NCBI GenBank assembly: GCA_002307135.1
Contig: DBTQ01000027.1
Coordinates: forward strand, 248,001-312,000
DNA length: 64,000 bases
Direction: 5' to 3'
Origin: Bacteroidetes bacterium UBA1312
GTDB taxonomy: Bacteria > Bacteroidota > Bacteroidia > Chitinophagales > Chitinophagaceae
Shown: piece by piece, positions 1 to 9,798 of the stretch
How the letters are laid out: every line of letters begins with the position of its first letter
Position numbering within the stretch: the stretch's first letter is position 1
Made by a program: the position numbers and the translations under genes
Notes under the pieces: generated by a model
Told to the model about the DNA's origin: nothing
The model's input: the letters and a program-made list of their open reading frames with translations, nothing else
The model's database searches: none

Positions 1-1
1 T

Positions 2-700
2 GGCCGGATATTGGTATTAAATAATGATTGTGCAAAAGAAAGCACAGGACATGGATCTCCACTGCCTTTGTTGGTACATGGTGGTCCTGGTCGTGCAGGC
101 GGAGGAGAGGAAATGGGCGGTCTTCGTGGTGTAAAGCACTATATGCAAAGGGTTGCCATCCAAGGTTCTCCCAGCATGTTAACTGCAATTTCACAGCAGT
201 ACCAACAAGGAGCCAAAGGCAATGTTGATGGTGTACATCCATTCAAAAAAATGTTTGAAGACTTAAAAATCGGTGATCAAATCGTTACTGATCGACGTGT
301 GATTACCAGTGAAGACATTGATAAATTTGCAGACCTGAGCGGCGATCATTTTTATGCGCACATGAAGGATACTAATTTCGAAGGAACAATGTTTACGCAT
401 CAGGTAGCTCATGGTTATTTCATCATGAGCGTAGCTGCGGGATTGTTTGTTGATAGTTATGAAATGAATCCTGTACTCTTGAATTATGGTATTGACGAAT
501 TGAGGTTTACTAAACCTGTTTATCCTGGCACCAGCGTTTATGTTCGCTTCTCCTGTAAAGAAAAAATCCAACAAGAGCGTAAAGATGAACTTGATATTCC
601 AAAAGGTATCGTTAAATGGCTGGTAGAAATTTTTGATGAAACAGATGAACCACTAGTAGGGATTGCTACAATTTTGACAATGGTAAAAATGAAAGGCTAG
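2..700 (+). CDS. paaZ: PaaZ, C-terminal part (5' end cut by window)
   Basis: C-terminal third of the bifunctional ring-opening enzyme of phenylacetate catabolism, oxepin-CoA hydrolase / 3-oxo-5,6-dehydrosuberyl-CoA semialdehyde dehydrogenase. The frame is open to the window edge, so the gene begins upstream; the TTG at 11 is an internal codon. The first ~60 residues are the end of the aldehyde dehydrogenase domain (CAKESTGHGSPLPLLVHGG, then GRAGGGEEMGG). The remainder is a MaoC-type hot-dog hydratase with the expected Asp-His motif in LSGDHFYAH. Full-length family members have about 680 residues and roughly 232 are visible here. No other paa gene is in the window, so any operon would lie to the left. 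Confidence 0.93.
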   Translation, partial: GRILVLNNDCAKESTGHGSPLPLLVHGGPGRAGGGEEMGGLRGVKHYMQRVAIQGSPSMLTAISQQYQQGAKGNVDGVHPFKKMFEDLKIGDQIVTDRRVITSEDIDKFADLSGDHFYAHMKDTNFEGTMFTHQVAHGYFIMSVAAGLFVDSYEMNPVLLNYGIDELRFTKPVYPGTSVYVRFSCKEKIQQERKDELDIPKGIVKWLVEIFDETDEPLVGIATILTMVKMKG

Positions 701-716
701 GTTACTTATAGTTTAC

Positions 717-761
717 TTTATAAAATAAGGCGCACGACTTGTTTGCGCCTTATTTTATAAA
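717..761. terminator. Bidirectional hairpin terminator
   Basis: An 18-bp perfect inverted repeat (717-734 with 744-761) around a 9-nt loop lies between the convergent ends of paaZ and the lipoprotein gene. The AT-rich outer stem gives U-rich tails on both strands, so it probably stops transcription both ways. Confidence 0.88.
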
Positions 762-775
762 CCACCTTTTCCAAA

Positions 776-1714
776 TTAGTAAGGCATAATGATGGTTTTA
801 GAACCACCACCAACTCCTGTCCATACAACTTTGAAATAATAAGTACCGGTTGTTCCTGGGCATGATGTTGCAGCTCCTGTCGCATCAAGTCCATAAGTAG
901 TTTCGGCAGTAAACAATGGATTAGTATGCAGTGTAACACCACTCACCAATCTGTAATCACAATCCTGACGAACAACTAATGGTGTTGTAATTTCACACGT
1001 AAATACACGACCTTTTCTATTAGTACCCCATTCTGAAATATCTGTCTTAGCACCATCTGTATGTGTACCTCTGGTAGAGATGATTACACCGCCGCTATAA
1101 GTAAATTCTCTTCTTTTTGCTACTTGCCAAGAACGAACTGTTCCGTCATCAAAAGTTATGGTCATACCACTGCTCTCAATAGTGTGTACAATAGATGTAC
1201 CTAATGTAGCCAAATCTCTCAAAAGACCGCCTTTTACATTAGTTACAGTATGTGAGCCATTAATCAACATTGACTTACCATCGCGAGTTCTTGTGATTTT
1301 CAAACTGTCATACGTTACTGTAATCCTAGCACCAAGATCTTTCCAATATACCCCGGCAGGGATAGATACCACCACTACCCCTGTACGTGAAAAGGCAGGA
1401 TGACAAGATGTAGTACCATCATAAGTAATAGTAATGGTGCGTGGGCTACTTGTTGAATCAACAACTATTGTTGCATCACAAATCGTACCCGTTGTCTTTC
1501 CAGTTATTAATGAGCCACTCGCCTCTAAACTCGAGTTGACATCATCCGCCACAGCATCTACCTGCGACGAAAAACGGGACTGGTCATCTGACTGCGTCGA
1601 TGCTTCGGCTGCAGTAGTAGTGTCGTCGGTGCCGGATTTGTCTTTTTTGCAAGAGACAAAAACCGCCGACAAAGAAAAGGCAACAAAGAGTAAGCTTACA
1701 ATTTTCTTTTTCAT
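776..1714 (-). CDS. Hypothetical lipoprotein
   Basis: 312 residues. The N-terminus is a type II signal peptide with a lipobox-like VFVSC around Cys22, followed by a charged KKDKSGTDD stretch, so the mature protein is probably lipid-anchored in the cell envelope. A low-complexity Thr/Ser/Asp linker (about 25-60) precedes a beta-rich Thr- and Gly-rich body. No enzymatic motif is visible and no family was recognised. It is a single-gene unit convergent with paaZ, separated by a strong hairpin terminator. The start is an ATG immediately ahead of the signal peptide. Confidence 0.85.
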   Translation of the reverse strand: MKKKIVSLLFVAFSLSAVFVSCKKDKSGTDDTTTAAEASTQSDDQSRFSSQVDAVADDVNSSLEASGSLITGKTTGTICDATIVVDSTSSPRTITITYDGTTSCHPAFSRTGVVVVSIPAGVYWKDLGARITVTYDSLKITRTRDGKSMLINGSHTVTNVKGGLLRDLATLGTSIVHTIESSGMTITFDDGTVRSWQVAKRREFTYSGGVIISTRGTHTDGAKTDISEWGTNRKGRVFTCEITTPLVVRQDCDYRLVSGVTLHTNPLFTAETTYGLDATGAATSCPGTTGTYYFKVVWTGVGGGSKTIIMPY

Positions 1715-1905
1715 AAGATTGTTGTTTAGAAATTAGTGAATGAACTGCATTGACTTCAACTTTATTCCAAAGTTTAAAGATCCGTTAAAAAAAGGAGCGA
1801 CATTCATTCAAATAACAACTGGTTAGCATTTCAGATTGTAAATGATGCGCTGACAGGAACGGAACAACAAGGAATATAAAATATATGCACAAATAGTGAT
1901 AGACA

Positions 1906-3855
1906 CTAATACTTCGTAAGCGTTTTTATATACTTTTCATTATTGCCGTCGGCAACTTGCAATATATATTGGCCACTGCCAAATTGTTGTGCAGGAATAG
2001 AAATAAATTCCTTGCCGTTGTACAAACTTCTGTCTAAAGAATACACCAACCGGCCTACTGCATCATATAGTCGTATTGCGACATTGGGGCCAACAAAATT
2101 ATTGATTAGAAGATTAAATGCATCTTTAGCAGGATTGGGGTAAACTATAAGCCTTTCACTGGAAGTCACTATACTATCCACTTTCGAGCTCTTATTGCCT
2201 TTACTGATTAACCAATAATCGGGATCAATAAATACAGAATCTGCCATAAACCCAATATCCCGAATAAAAATTTCGTGGTTCTTTTTATTGTCTAACACAA
2301 CAGTTTTTTCTTGTGTTGCATTTTTGAATTTTAGGGCTAAAGGCAAATCAAAAAAACTTACAGAGGGATGCGAAGTGGTTTGATCAACCAATATTTTCAC
2401 TGATGTAAATCCTATTTGCGACCAGGTAATATTATAACTCGGATAACCTTGACCTACAAACCATTTTGCAAAAAACGAATCCAAACTTTGCCCATAAGCA
2501 GCCTCTAAATGCTGTTGCAAATCGATCGTCTTCGCAAAACCATAAGCAAGTTTAGGATCTTTTTGATAAGCACGAATGGCATTAAAAAACGCCTCATCAC
2601 CTAGTTTCCAACGCAGCATATAAAGTAAGTGCGAGCCTTTGGTGTAAGTTAATCTGCTATCGAAAATTCTAGAAATAGTGGTTGTATCATCGACTTTTAC
2701 AGACCCGCCAACGGTAGCGGTTATTTTTGCAATTTCAGATTTCCTTGTAGCCACCACACTTCCCGGGTATTTGAGCTCCATATAAAAGCTCGATAGAAAA
2801 GTAGCAAAGCCTTCATTGAGCCAAATATCCACCCAGCTCGCACAGGTTATCTTATCGCCAAACCATTGATGCCCTAGTTCATGTGATGTAAGTGCTTCTC
2901 CGGCATTGACAACAAAAGAGTTGGTTTGATGCTCTTCTCCTCCACCCCAACTAAATTGTGTGTGGCCGTATTTTTCTTTTATAAATGGATAATCGCCAAA
3001 AGTGATGTGATAAAGCTGCAATGCATCTAAAGTATAAGGTGTATTCGTTTGAAAATCTGTCAAATTTTCCGGGTAGCAAAATGTTTGCATAGGTAAGGTA
3101 ACCGCACCTAATTGCACACTGTTGTTGAATTCTGTATAGTTAGAAACAGCTAAACAAACCAAGTAAGTCGTTATCGGATAGCGGTGTTTCCAATGAGTGG
3201 TAACGCTCAATCCATCAGAAGATACCAGTTCACTTTGTCTTATTCCATTTGATATTCCTTTGTTTCCAATTGGATTGGTAATAAACACATCCATTGAATC
3301 GACCTTATCATCCAGCCCGTTTTTGCATGGCCACCAATCGCGTGCGCCATAAGGTTCGCTCAAAGTCCAAATAACAGGCGCTCCGGAATGTGTTGCTTGT
3401 GTAAAAGATCCCAAACCGGTATTGGGTGGAACACCATGGTATTGAATCGTCAAAGAATCAATTTGCAGTGCATTTAAAGTTGAAGCCAAATTGATGGATA
3501 CCGTATTGTTTTGATGCACAAATGTGAGCGTATTTCCAAAATGGGTAACCCGATCAACAATCAGACTATCCGACAGATCAAAAATTACAGTCGAGGCAGC
3601 CGATGTAAGCGTATAATATGCAGTCACCTTTCCCGAAATATACCGAACAGTGGGTTTAACAGTCCACTCACAACGATAATAATTTACATCCAGATTAGCA
3701 GAAGCAGTATTCTTTAAATAGCGCTGCATCACTTTACTTTCCTGAGCACATTGCTCCATCATAGCTATGCCATCTATTTGCTTACAAAGACTATCACGCG
3801 ATTGGGCAAATATTTGCAAAGGAACAATAAGGCAACAAAGGAATAGGTAACGCAT
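1906..3855 (-). CDS. Secreted M1-family metallopeptidase with T9SS sorting domain
   Basis: 649 residues with an N-terminal signal peptide (about 1-17). The zinc site of M1 aminopeptidases is complete: HELGH near residue 323 and the third ligand Glu in NEGFA about 20 residues on. WGGGEEHQ just upstream stands where the family has its GAMEN substrate-binding motif, a divergent form. The last ~75 residues start with VYPNPAKDAF and end KYIKTLTKY, a type A T9SS C-terminal domain that directs export through the type IX system and surface attachment or release. Predicted role: extracellular aminopeptidase or peptide scavenging. It lies 40 bp downstream of parE on the same strand but is probably independent functionally. 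Confidence 0.9.
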   Translation of the reverse strand: MRYLFLCCLIVPLQIFAQSRDSLCKQIDGIAMMEQCAQESKVMQRYLKNTASANLDVNYYRCEWTVKPTVRYISGKVTAYYTLTSAASTVIFDLSDSLIVDRVTHFGNTLTFVHQNNTVSINLASTLNALQIDSLTIQYHGVPPNTGLGSFTQATHSGAPVIWTLSEPYGARDWWPCKNGLDDKVDSMDVFITNPIGNKGISNGIRQSELVSSDGLSVTTHWKHRYPITTYLVCLAVSNYTEFNNSVQLGAVTLPMQTFCYPENLTDFQTNTPYTLDALQLYHITFGDYPFIKEKYGHTQFSWGGGEEHQTNSFVVNAGEALTSHELGHQWFGDKITCASWVDIWLNEGFATFLSSFYMELKYPGSVVATRKSEIAKITATVGGSVKVDDTTTISRIFDSRLTYTKGSHLLYMLRWKLGDEAFFNAIRAYQKDPKLAYGFAKTIDLQQHLEAAYGQSLDSFFAKWFVGQGYPSYNITWSQIGFTSVKILVDQTTSHPSVSFFDLPLALKFKNATQEKTVVLDNKKNHEIFIRDIGFMADSVFIDPDYWLISKGNKSSKVDSIVTSSERLIVYPNPAKDAFNLLINNFVGPNVAIRLYDAVGRLVYSLDRSLYNGKEFISIPAQQFGSGQYILQVADGNNEKYIKTLTKY

Positions 3856-3895
3856 AATAATTATTGAATGAAGATACTAAGTTTCTGCTTTTAAA

Positions 3896-5791
3896 TTAAG
3901 CACCAAGGCCCAACAATTCTTCTGCCAAATCCTTTTCTATCACCAGATTCTCAATAATAAATACTTGACGTTGCGGCGTATTTTTCCCCATATAATATTC
4001 CAACAGTTTTTGTATTTGCGCGTCCTTACTGAGGATTACGGGGACTTTACGAATGTCTTCCCCGATAAATTTGCCAAATTCTTCGGGCGATATTTCACCC
4101 AACCCTTTAAACCTGGTTATCTCCGGCTTGTTACCCAATTCATGAATGGCTCGCTGGCGTTCTTCATCACTATAACAGTAAATTGTTTTTTGTTTATTAC
4201 GAACCCGAAATAGTGGTGTTTCAAGAATATAAACATGTCCATTCTTCACCAAGTCGGGGAAAAATTGCAAAAAGAATGTCATAATCAACAAGCGGATGTG
4301 CATACCATCCACATCAGCATCGGTGGCTATTACTATATTGTTGTAGCGCAGGCCATCAAGTCCTTCTTCAATATTGAGTGCATGTTGCAACAGATTGAAC
4401 TCTTCGTTTTCATAAACGATTTTTTTGGTAAGTCCATAGCAGTTAAGTGGTTTCCCGCGCAAGCTAAATACAGCCTGACTTTCCACATTTCTACTTTTGG
4501 TAATAGATCCACTTGCCGAATCTCCTTCTGTAATAAATACAGTAGAATTTCTTTGTTTTTCTACAAACTCCTCTCTGTTTTTTGCCGGTGGCTCTGCATT
4601 AAAATGGATACGGCAGTCGCGTAATTTTTTATTGTGCAGATTAGCTTTTTTAGCGCGCTCATTGGCGAGCTTGCGTATGCCCGACAATTCTTTCCGCTCC
4701 CGTTCACTTTGCTCTATACGTTTTTTAATCGCATCGGCGGTAGCCGTATTTTTATGCAAAAAGTTATCTAGCTCCTTTGCCAAAAAGTCGAGCACAAAAG
4801 CCTTCATACTTTGCCCTCCTTCCGATACGGTTTGCGAGCCCAGCTTTGTTTTTGTTTGGCTCTCAAATACAGGTTCTTGCACCCGCACTGCTATTGCAGC
4901 ACAAATACTTTGGCGTACATCGGCAGCATCGTAATCTTTCTTATAAAAGTCACGAATTACTTTTACAAAAGCCTCTCGAAATGCCCCCTGATGCGTACCT
5001 CCTTGTGTGGTGTGCTGTCCGTTTACAAATGAATACAAATCCTCGCCATAGTCGCCGGTATGCGTTATGGCTACTTCAATATCATTACCCTTTAAGTGAA
5101 TAATCGGATAACGCATAGCCTCTGGATTCGCTTTGCGTTGCAACAGATCGAGCAACCCATTTTTTGAAATAAAATTGCGCCCGTTAAAATTGATTTGCAA
5201 CCCGGCATTCAGGAAACAGTAATTCCAAATCTGATTTTCGACATATTCGAAAATGTATTTATAATGTTTGAAAATGGTATCGTCCGGCGTAAAAACAACA
5301 TAAGTACCATTTGCTTCATCTGTTGCCAACTCCTTATGCTCTTTTACCAATACTCCACGTTCGAATTCTGCTGTTTTCTTGCGCCCTTCACGGAAGGCAG
5401 TAACACTGAATGTCTGACTCAGTGCATTCACAGCCTTCGTACCCACTCCATTAAGTCCTACAGATTTTTGGAATGCTTTACTATCATATTTCGCCCCCGT
5501 ATTGATTTTACTCACTACATCCACTACTTTACCCAATGGAATACCTCTTCCATAATCGCGTATAGAAGCCACCCCATTATCCAGTTTTATTTCGATGCGC
5601 TTGCCATAGCCCATCATATACTCATCTATACAGTTGTCCAACACCTCTTTGAGCAATACATAGATACCATCGTCCATACTACTACCATCGCCCAACTTAC
5701 CTATGTACATACCGGGGCGCAAGCGTATGTGCTCCCGCCAGTCGAGCGACTTAATACTGTCTTCGTTATAAATAATTTCTTGATCCGCCAT
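3896..5791 (-). CDS. parE: DNA topoisomerase IV subunit B
   Basis: 631-residue ATPase subunit of a type IIA topoisomerase, which decatenates daughter chromosomes. The GHKL ATPase fold is at the N-terminus: [17 protein letters not shown] and [13 protein letters not shown] in the first ~130 residues. The TOPRIM domain has EGDSASGS near 424 and the metal-binding DADVDG near 491, followed by RFKGLGE near the C-terminus. It lacks the long insertion typical of many GyrB proteins, and its length fits ParE. In many Bacteroidota parC sits next door; here the downstream gene is a peptidase, so parC must be elsewhere. A GyrB paralogue cannot be wholly excluded, but ParE fits better. Confidence 0.9.
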   Translation of the reverse strand: MADQEIIYNEDSIKSLDWREHIRLRPGMYIGKLGDGSSMDDGIYVLLKEVLDNCIDEYMMGYGKRIEIKLDNGVASIRDYGRGIPLGKVVDVVSKINTGAKYDSKAFQKSVGLNGVGTKAVNALSQTFSVTAFREGRKKTAEFERGVLVKEHKELATDEANGTYVVFTPDDTIFKHYKYIFEYVENQIWNYCFLNAGLQINFNGRNFISKNGLLDLLQRKANPEAMRYPIIHLKGNDIEVAITHTGDYGEDLYSFVNGQHTTQGGTHQGAFREAFVKVIRDFYKKDYDAADVRQSICAAIAVRVQEPVFESQTKTKLGSQTVSEGGQSMKAFVLDFLAKELDNFLHKNTATADAIKKRIEQSERERKELSGIRKLANERAKKANLHNKKLRDCRIHFNAEPPAKNREEFVEKQRNSTVFITEGDSASGSITKSRNVESQAVFSLRGKPLNCYGLTKKIVYENEEFNLLQHALNIEEGLDGLRYNNIVIATDADVDGMHIRLLIMTFFLQFFPDLVKNGHVYILETPLFRVRNKQKTIYCYSDEERQRAIHELGNKPEITRFKGLGEISPEEFGKFIGEDIRKVPVILSKDAQIQKLLEYYMGKNTPQRQVFIIENLVIEKDLAEELLGLGA

Positions 5792-5956
5792 TTGCTAATT
5801 TATTCTTTTCAGATGCTGCAAAATAAACAAATAAGGAGGAAACCTCGCATAGTTGTTTATTACATACTTAATACCAACAAAGCCGAATTACCTAGCACCG
5901 GACTAAGTGCTATTTAGAAGTATATAGCCAGATACCACTGTACCTATTGAGCTCAA

Positions 5957-7315
5957 TTACACCGTCATCGAAAACAATGCTGTTTGGGGCGCTTTTCGTT
6001 TAAGCAGCAGATCAAATGCCATACAAATATTACGCACAAATGGCTTTCCCTTTTCAGTAATAGTCAGTGTTTGTTCATGTATATAAAGTAGCCCGTCTTC
6101 TTCCAGCTCTCCCAATCCGGCTAATACATCAGGCAGACCCGGGAAATAGAGGGCATCGTCGAGCCAACTAGTGCTCCACTGGCACATCATATTAAGAATA
6201 TGCCGGCGGATAATTAAATCTTCTGTGGTCAGTAAATGCCCTTTTACCAATGGAATTTTGTTTTGATAGAGCAATGCAAAATATTCATCTATCGATTTTT
6301 CATTTTGTGCAAAACCATACCAGCTATCACTGATAGCAGATACACCGAGTCCTATCATCAATTGCGTTTTGGACGAAGTATAGCCCATAAAATTGCGATG
6401 CAATTTACCCGTCTTTGCTGCTTGAAAAAGGCCGTCTTCCTGAAGTGAAAAGTGATCCATACCTATTTCGTAATACCCATTTTGAGCAAGCAAATTTTTA
6501 CCGGTTTCATACAGTTGTCGTTTTTCTTCGTCGCGGGGCAGGTCTTCGTCCCGAAATCCACGTTGTCCGTTTCCCTTTATCCAGGGTACATGTGCATAAC
6601 TGTAAAATGCAAGTCTATCCGGCTTTAGCAAGCTCGTTTTGTTGATCGTATCCGCCACATCTGCTAAGGTCTGAAAGGGTAAACCAAAAATCAAATCGTG
6701 CGATATAGAGGTATAGCCTATAGCCCGAGCCCAGGTTGTAACCTTAGCTACCTGTTCGTACGACTGAAAACGGTGTATCGCTTTTTGTACTTTTTCGCTA
6801 TAATCCTGTACGCCAAAGCTCACCCTTCTAAAGCCCAAATCGAAGAGCGTTTGCAAATGCTCCTGTGTCGTATTGTTGGGATGCCCTTCAAAACTAAATT
6901 CGTAATCAGGAGCCTTTTCTGCACGAGCTAAAATGCCGCCAATTAAATGTTCCAGCTGCTGCGGAGCAAAGAATGTGGGTGTACCGCCTCCCAAGTGTAT
7001 TTCTTTAATAATGGGTTTTTGAGCAAACAGATTGCAATACAAAGACCATTCTTTCAGTACCGCACTTATGTATGGGTGCTCCACTTCGTGTCGCTTGGTA
7101 ATGTATTTGTGACAACCGCAAAAGGTACACAGGCTTTCGCAATAAGGTAAATGAATGTACACACTGATACCTTCTCCGATATTACTTTCTTCAAAAGATT
7201 GCAACATCGTATTTTGCCATATTTCAGGGCTAAAATGCACGGTATCCCAATAAGGGACTGTCGGATAACTGGTGTATCGGGGACCGGGCACATTGTATTT
7301 TTGAATCAGCGACAT
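5957..7315 (-). CDS. hemN: Oxygen-independent coproporphyrinogen III oxidase
   Basis: 452-residue radical SAM enzyme that converts coproporphyrinogen III to protoporphyrinogen IX in anaerobic or micro-oxic haem synthesis. The N-terminus has the HemN signature YTSYPTVPYW, then the cluster motif CESLCTFCGC (about 58-67), including the extra Cys typical of true HemN. Further family motifs are EIHLGGGTPTF, SFEGHPNNTT, SFGVQDY and HDLIFGLP, followed by a HemN C-terminal domain. Length agrees with E. coli HemN (457). It is a monocistronic-looking gene divergent from nothing close. The related HemW/chaperone subgroup lacks these N-terminal motifs, so HemN is favoured. Confidence 0.94.
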   Translation of the reverse strand: MSLIQKYNVPGPRYTSYPTVPYWDTVHFSPEIWQNTMLQSFEESNIGEGISVYIHLPYCESLCTFCGCHKYITKRHEVEHPYISAVLKEWSLYCNLFAQKPIIKEIHLGGGTPTFFAPQQLEHLIGGILARAEKAPDYEFSFEGHPNNTTQEHLQTLFDLGFRRVSFGVQDYSEKVQKAIHRFQSYEQVAKVTTWARAIGYTSISHDLIFGLPFQTLADVADTINKTSLLKPDRLAFYSYAHVPWIKGNGQRGFRDEDLPRDEEKRQLYETGKNLLAQNGYYEIGMDHFSLQEDGLFQAAKTGKLHRNFMGYTSSKTQLMIGLGVSAISDSWYGFAQNEKSIDEYFALLYQNKIPLVKGHLLTTEDLIIRRHILNMMCQWSTSWLDDALYFPGLPDVLAGLGELEEDGLLYIHEQTLTITEKGKPFVRNICMAFDLLLKRKAPQTALFSMTV

Positions 7316-7410
7316 GTAAGGTGTGTTTGCTATCGCAAAATTACATGCACTACTACTCCTAGAAAATGATTTACATCATACTAAACGACCGATACAACTA
7401 AGTTCTATAA

Positions 7411-8883
7411 TCAGCGTTTGACCCAATATTTACCAAGCTTAGGATAAAGTGCTAAAGCCATAAAGAGCAAATAAATCAGTACGACTATAGTGCTAAATCC
7501 GGCCAATGAAAATCGAATGAGTACAGCTATTGATAGCAGGTAAGGAATGATGGTACTCAGGTTTTCTTTCAATGGAACATGCAAACTATCGGCACTCAAT
7601 TGGTGCTGCACCAAGAGTGGCAATGCAATGAGGCTCGTTATCACTTCGGCAATGAGCAATACCCAAGCTACCGGAACAACGGATCTGCTTACCATTGAAA
7701 ATCCCACAATAATGATAGCGCTTTTGAGCAACATAAGCAGCAGCATTTTATTCATGGCATTGATGCCTTTCAATATAAAATGATAACTCAAACCGAACAA
7801 ATTAAGAACGGTAAGTAACAGCATCAAATCCATAAATTGATTATTGTAATCCAATTGATGCTTCGTCCAATAAAGAAACAATGGCTGGTATAACGGGTAG
7901 CAACAAACAATGCCTATAAGCAATACAGAACCTAAACCAAGCCGAATAAATTGCAATAATTGTTGAAGCCCCTTGCTATCGCTTAGCGAGTACTTTTTTT
8001 GCAATTCGGGTGTATAAGTATTGAGCAATAGATTGTTGGCCAATAATGGCGTATTGACTATCGTTCTAATAGTAGAGAACAATGCAATAATTGCTTTATC
8101 GTATTTAAAAAACGACAACAATAATACCAATCCGTCGGAACTCAATTTTTCAAAAAAATTGCTGGCATATAATTTACCTGCTTTACCAAACATTATAGTT
8201 CCGGCTTTGAGCGAAGCCTTACTCCACGAACCGGGTAAAGGATAACGAAATCGCAAATGAAGAAGATAAACCACGGCTGCTACCATAATGAGGATACTAT
8301 CTGCCGCTACACATAGTCCGAAACTAAAATCTTGTGCAATCAATAGTGCCAGCATTACTATTTCGGTCAGCAGCAACATCGTTTCCATCAACAGATTTTG
8401 CCATATCAATCCAACAGGTTCTTTAACGGCGCCATACATGCGTTGTACATTTTGCACGCAGGCAGCCAGTATATACAGTGCGGTGCTTGTGGCAAGTGCA
8501 AAATTTGCTGCATTGCTGATAGGTGTATCAAATACAAAACCGGCAACTGCACCAAACCCACAAAAAAGTAACGCCACCAAACTACACAACAACACAGAAA
8601 AGACAATGAGAAAGGATAAGCCAACACGCATGGTATGTTGTGCCTGCCTAGGATCTTTATGAAAGTGCAGATTGTAGCTATTAGCTATGTAACGAATAAA
8701 GCTATCGGGTAGAAAACAAAGCAATGCACGAACAGAAAGGAGCAAAGCCCAAAAACAAAAAACATCTTTTCCCCAATGCGTAAGCATAAGCGGCGTAAGA
8801 ATAATCGTTTTGGCAAAAGAGGATATAAAAAAGAGGATCGTAATTGCCGAACCGAGACGTATGCTTTTGTTGGAAAAACTCAT
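7411..8883 (-). CDS. Polysaccharide flippase-like membrane protein (MOP/Wzx type)
   Basis: 490 residues, almost entirely hydrophobic with about 12-14 predicted membrane spans separated by short charged loops. Length and pattern fit the MOP exporter superfamily (Wzx-type lipopolysaccharide or capsule flippases), which move lipid-linked oligosaccharides across the inner membrane. No glycosyltransferase is adjacent, but sugar-nucleotide genes lie 3 kb away at 11857-13547. No catalytic motif is expected for this family, so the call rests on topology and overall resemblance. A sugar-independent MATE or PST-type exporter is possible. Confidence 0.7.
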   Translation of the reverse strand: MSFSNKSIRLGSAITILFFISSFAKTIILTPLMLTHWGKDVFCFWALLLSVRALLCFLPDSFIRYIANSYNLHFHKDPRQAQHTMRVGLSFLIVFSVLLCSLVALLFCGFGAVAGFVFDTPISNAANFALATSTALYILAACVQNVQRMYGAVKEPVGLIWQNLLMETMLLLTEIVMLALLIAQDFSFGLCVAADSILIMVAAVVYLLHLRFRYPLPGSWSKASLKAGTIMFGKAGKLYASNFFEKLSSDGLVLLLSFFKYDKAIIALFSTIRTIVNTPLLANNLLLNTYTPELQKKYSLSDSKGLQQLLQFIRLGLGSVLLIGIVCCYPLYQPLFLYWTKHQLDYNNQFMDLMLLLTVLNLFGLSYHFILKGINAMNKMLLLMLLKSAIIIVGFSMVSRSVVPVAWVLLIAEVITSLIALPLLVQHQLSADSLHVPLKENLSTIIPYLLSIAVLIRFSLAGFSTIVVLIYLLFMALALYPKLGKYWVKR

Positions 8884-8983
8884 TCTGTTTTTAAGCTGCT
8901 CAAACCTACATCAAAAATGGATTTGTTTATAGCGGATGTAAATAATTATTGCTCAAGAGCAGATTATCAATAGACAAATAACC

Positions 8984-9388
8984 CTACAATTCCGTTAAGG
9001 ATAAATATTTTGTACGACCTATTGTAATATAGTAACCGATCAGTAAAAACGCCGGGATGACTAGAACTAAACCGAAGTTCACATCCATAGTAGCTTTAAG
9101 AATAAAATGCACGGCAATCAGTCCACCGGCAATACGCATAATCCAGCTGCTATTTTTAAATCCACCAACGGACATTTCTTTTGTTTCGCCTTCCTTGATT
9201 ACCAGCAGTCGCTCCGGGCTTTTACACCAATCTATTTTAGCCACCACGGTATGCTCCCCTGCTGTGGTTTCAAATTGCTTGAGCTCACCGTTGGCAATGG
9301 TACCCACTTTTTGACCATCAATATAGATTTTATAATCCCTTGCCCCATTGATATATTGATTCGTTCTTTGAATTTTTATTGTAGGCAT
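8984..9388 (-). CDS. Small membrane protein with PEGA-like N-terminal region
   Basis: 134 residues from the ATG at 9388; an in-frame start 7 codons upstream would add only a polar tail. The first ~70 residues contain YKIYIDGQKVGTIANGE and TTAGEHTVVAKIDWC, a pattern like PEGA or carbohydrate-binding beta-sandwich domains that display short loops. Two hydrophobic helices (about 85-130) follow, ending with a short cytoplasmic-looking tail. Similar proteins are common in Bacteroidota with no assigned function. It is expressed alone and its role is unknown. Confidence 0.72.
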   Translation of the reverse strand: MPTIKIQRTNQYINGARDYKIYIDGQKVGTIANGELKQFETTAGEHTVVAKIDWCKSPERLLVIKEGETKEMSVGGFKNSSWIMRIAGGLIAVHFILKATMDVNFGLVLVIPAFLLIGYYITIGRTKYLSLTEL

Positions 9389-9486
9389 GGTATTGTGAGT
9401 TTTAAGCATTAAGCAAACAAATTGCAGAAGAGCATTTTAAAAGAACTTCAATGTTTCAGTTAACCTTTACGCTGCTTATTAATCAA

Positions 9487-9798
9487 TTAATATAAATCAC
9501 GTGTTGGTTTATAAATAACAAAAGGAAACTCATTCCGTATTTTATCTGAAAGTACATCATTGAGCCATAACATCTTCACAATTTTTTCTCGGCACATGCC
9601 ACAATTAATTTCATCGTACAAAAGAATTAAAGGTTGTGCACAATATTTTGTAGCGTTCGTTTGATAAATATCCAATAAGTCGAGCGTTATTCGATGCAAG
9701 TTATCAAGATTATTGTGTTGGTTTGCAATGTAAACAAATAGTTTTGTGTCTAATGTAAAAATCCTATAAAATAATACCTCTAAACTGAAACGATAGAA
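9487..9798 (-). pseudogene. Truncated remnant of a HEAT-repeat-like gene
   Basis: The frame is open from a stop at 9799-9801 down to the TAA at 9487, but it contains no ATG or GTG; only a TTG at 9699 could start it. The C-terminal half (CGMCREKIVKML, then IRNEFPF and PTRDLY) resembles the last repeat of Bacteroidota HEAT-repeat proteins, where a Cys-x2-Cys-Arg helix is followed by a 'YDS-x-TR' tail. The upstream part overlaps the 3' end of the methyltransferase gene by 19 bp in another frame. I read it as the 3' stump of a gene cut when the restriction-modification pair arrived. A short functional protein from the TTG is less likely. Confidence 0.5.

Noticed and set aside
5195..5917. Long plus-strand frame antisense to parE
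   Set aside because: It mirrors the parE coding sequence; parE has all conserved motifs and clear start, so the opposite frame is a shadow.
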